Assembly (NCBI GenBank): GCA_029207755.1
Contig: JARCOQ010000012.1
Location: 372,001 to 436,000 of the forward strand
Reading direction: 5' to 3'
Length of the DNA stretch: 64,000 nucleotides
Origin: Chamaea fasciata
Lineage: Eukaryota; Chordata; Aves; Passeriformes; Sylviidae
Shown: positions 62,432-64,000 of the stretch, in pieces
Numbering within the stretch: the stretch's first letter is position 1
Layout of the letters: every line of letters begins with the position of its first letter
Position numbers and translations under genes: made by a program
The notes under the pieces: model-generated
Seen by the model: only the letters and a program-made list of their open reading frames with translations
Databases searched by the model: none
Told to the model about the DNA's origin: nothing

Positions 62432-62697
62432 CAGTGGGCTCCAAACTTTTTTTTGATTGTGCAACTGATCAGTAAAAAAATTTTGAGTGTGCATGCCAGT
62501 GTATGTGTATTTATCTATAAATTATCTCCACATACTACTGTATTATATACTTTGTAAAGCATACACAAAAATAGGCATTTACAAAGGATAAGGATGAAAT
62601 AAACACTATTCTAAATTGTTAAAATTTATTACTGAAAAAAATATATCTTCCTGGGCCCTAATAGATAGTCTTGTACATCCCACCATGGGGACCACTG
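62432..62697. mobile_element. Non-autonomous hAT-like DNA transposon
   Basis: 266-bp AT-rich element with terminal inverted repeats: left CAGTGGGCTCCA, right (reverse complement) CAGTGGTCCCCA, 10 of 12 matching. It is flanked by 8-bp direct repeats ATCTAGAT and ATCTACAG (6 of 8). The CAGTGG ends and 8-bp target duplication are hAT/Charlie hallmarks. No coding capacity. Family not assigned. Confidence 0.7.
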
Positions 62698-64000
62698 ATC
62701 TACAGCCACAAGGCACCTTTCAAAGATGACCAACCTTCTAAATTCTTCTAAACAATTCTGTTCAGGTGCCTCAGATTTCCAGAAGGGAAAGTGACAAATT
62801 ACTGAAGGCTGAGCCTTGGTGACATGGCACAAGGGAACCGCCAACTTTGGCATTCATAAGCTGACCAGCCATTACCATGCAGAAGGTTTCCAGGAGCTGA
62901 ACAGTGCAGCCATGATCTCAGGTTAGAATCTAAATGAAACCTCCTGTCACAACAGGAGTGCTGACCCCAAAACCTGTGGTGAAGCCAATTGTGGAAAGAG
63001 GCTCCATAAACTCTGAAGTTCTTTAGTGCTGAGCGTGATATAAGACATGGAGCAGTGCCAGAGAAACACTTGGTGCTGGATGCCAAACCAGCCGTCTGCC
63101 TCAGCTCTGGCAGCGGCCAACTCCTGAGAGCAAGCTGCTGAAGGTGAAAACGAGTGGGACTCCTTCCAAGTCTATCACTTAGGCTTATCACCAGATGAGA
63201 GCCAGAGTTCTCTGGCACAGTATCAGGCAACCAAAATCAACACTCCCGAGCTTCTGAAGTGAGCCCTGGAGTCTGGGAACCCTCTGGCCAGGTAGCTGGG
63301 AGGCAGAGTAAGATCAAAATGTTTTGTCCCCAGTTTCTCTATGGAACCCTCTGGTTCTAGGGACACTCATGGGGTGAAGGAGCATGTTACTATGCTATTG
63401 TTTATGAAGACTCTTTGCCACAAGATTCATATGGAACTTCAGCTGAGAGAAGCCAAGGCGTGACCAAGGCACACTTGCTCGGTGACTGCCCACCTGGATT
63501 CACACACAAGGACAGAACCTGCATCTCCGACATCGAGAGAGAACTTTGAAATACATCTGTGTTATGCCATAGTCTCACGAGTTTGCAATATTTTCTGGGC
63601 ATGTGACAATTCGCGTTTCAGGGCTGAAGTGTTCTACACCTTCTAATCCAATTTCGGTTGACTCAGTCAATGGACTTTTCATCATTTCCTTCATATTCCC
63701 GTCATGATGGGTCTCATAAATCTTGCTAATGGAGGATATTACCTGATATCTGAGATACATTTTCCTTCTTGCATTATGATCACAATATATTTCATTTGCA
63801 TTCCTTAGGCCCTGTCCAAGGCAATTCTTCTCCATGGTTTCTGTTTATGCTCTTCATATGCTTGTGGACAAGTACAACACTCTTCATTCATTTTTGCCAA
63901 GTTGAACACATCTAATTCTTTTCATATTTCTTCATAAATCATTACTTCCTGCTCTTAAACACAATTTTACAAAGAAAAGTTATTCTAGAAATGGTGTTGC
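62698..64000. other. Non-coding, nothing recognised
   Basis: The 143-codon minus frame at 63230-62799 has no recognised domain. The window ends in AT-rich unique sequence. Confidence 0.35.

Overview
This is vertebrate nuclear DNA, most likely from a bird. The left edge carries the last coding exons of DHX38 in near-textbook form. The 3' ends of chicken-repeat-1 (CR1) LINEs have the avian-type tail, and the DHX38 introns are very short (78-383 bp). A gene pair in DHX38-then-PMFBP1 order, followed by a long non-coding stretch, matches human 16q22, where the PMFBP1-ZFHX3 gene desert follows. No species can be named from the sequence alone. Nothing resembling a bacterial, phage or CRISPR system is present.

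Layout. 1-1231 (+): DHX38 C-terminus, five exons, ending in a normal stop. 1698-3766 (-): five well-supported 3'-terminal exons of a coiled-coil gene, convergent with DHX38 and taken as PMFBP1 by position. Less certain exons lie at 4218-4310, 4636-4834 and about 5170-5222, and two isolated coiled-coil pieces at 18411-18555 and 18914-18972. 7815-9310: a CR1 fragment, a four-copy 64-bp tandem array, a CpG-rich island with a perfect NRF1 palindrome and a CTCF-like site, then about 760 bp of 14/15-bp G-rich minisatellite. 10784-10980: a long pure TTCCC array. From about 19 kb to the right end I see no convincing protein-coding gene. The sequence alternates between ordinary non-coding DNA and AT-rich, homeodomain- and POU-motif-rich islands that look like developmental conserved non-coding elements. 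Two further CpG islands lie at about 35.2-36.2 kb and 58.8-59.6 kb, the latter with a near-consensus CTCF site.

How it fits together. The left 5 kb is housekeeping (DHX38, a splicing ATPase) beside a gene with a sperm role in mammals (PMFBP1). Their 3' ends are so close that the transcripts probably overlap. The rest is best read as the regulatory desert on the ZFHX3 side. Calls of non-coding elements rest on composition and motifs only, because I could not align to other genomes. Coordinates of such islands are approximate.
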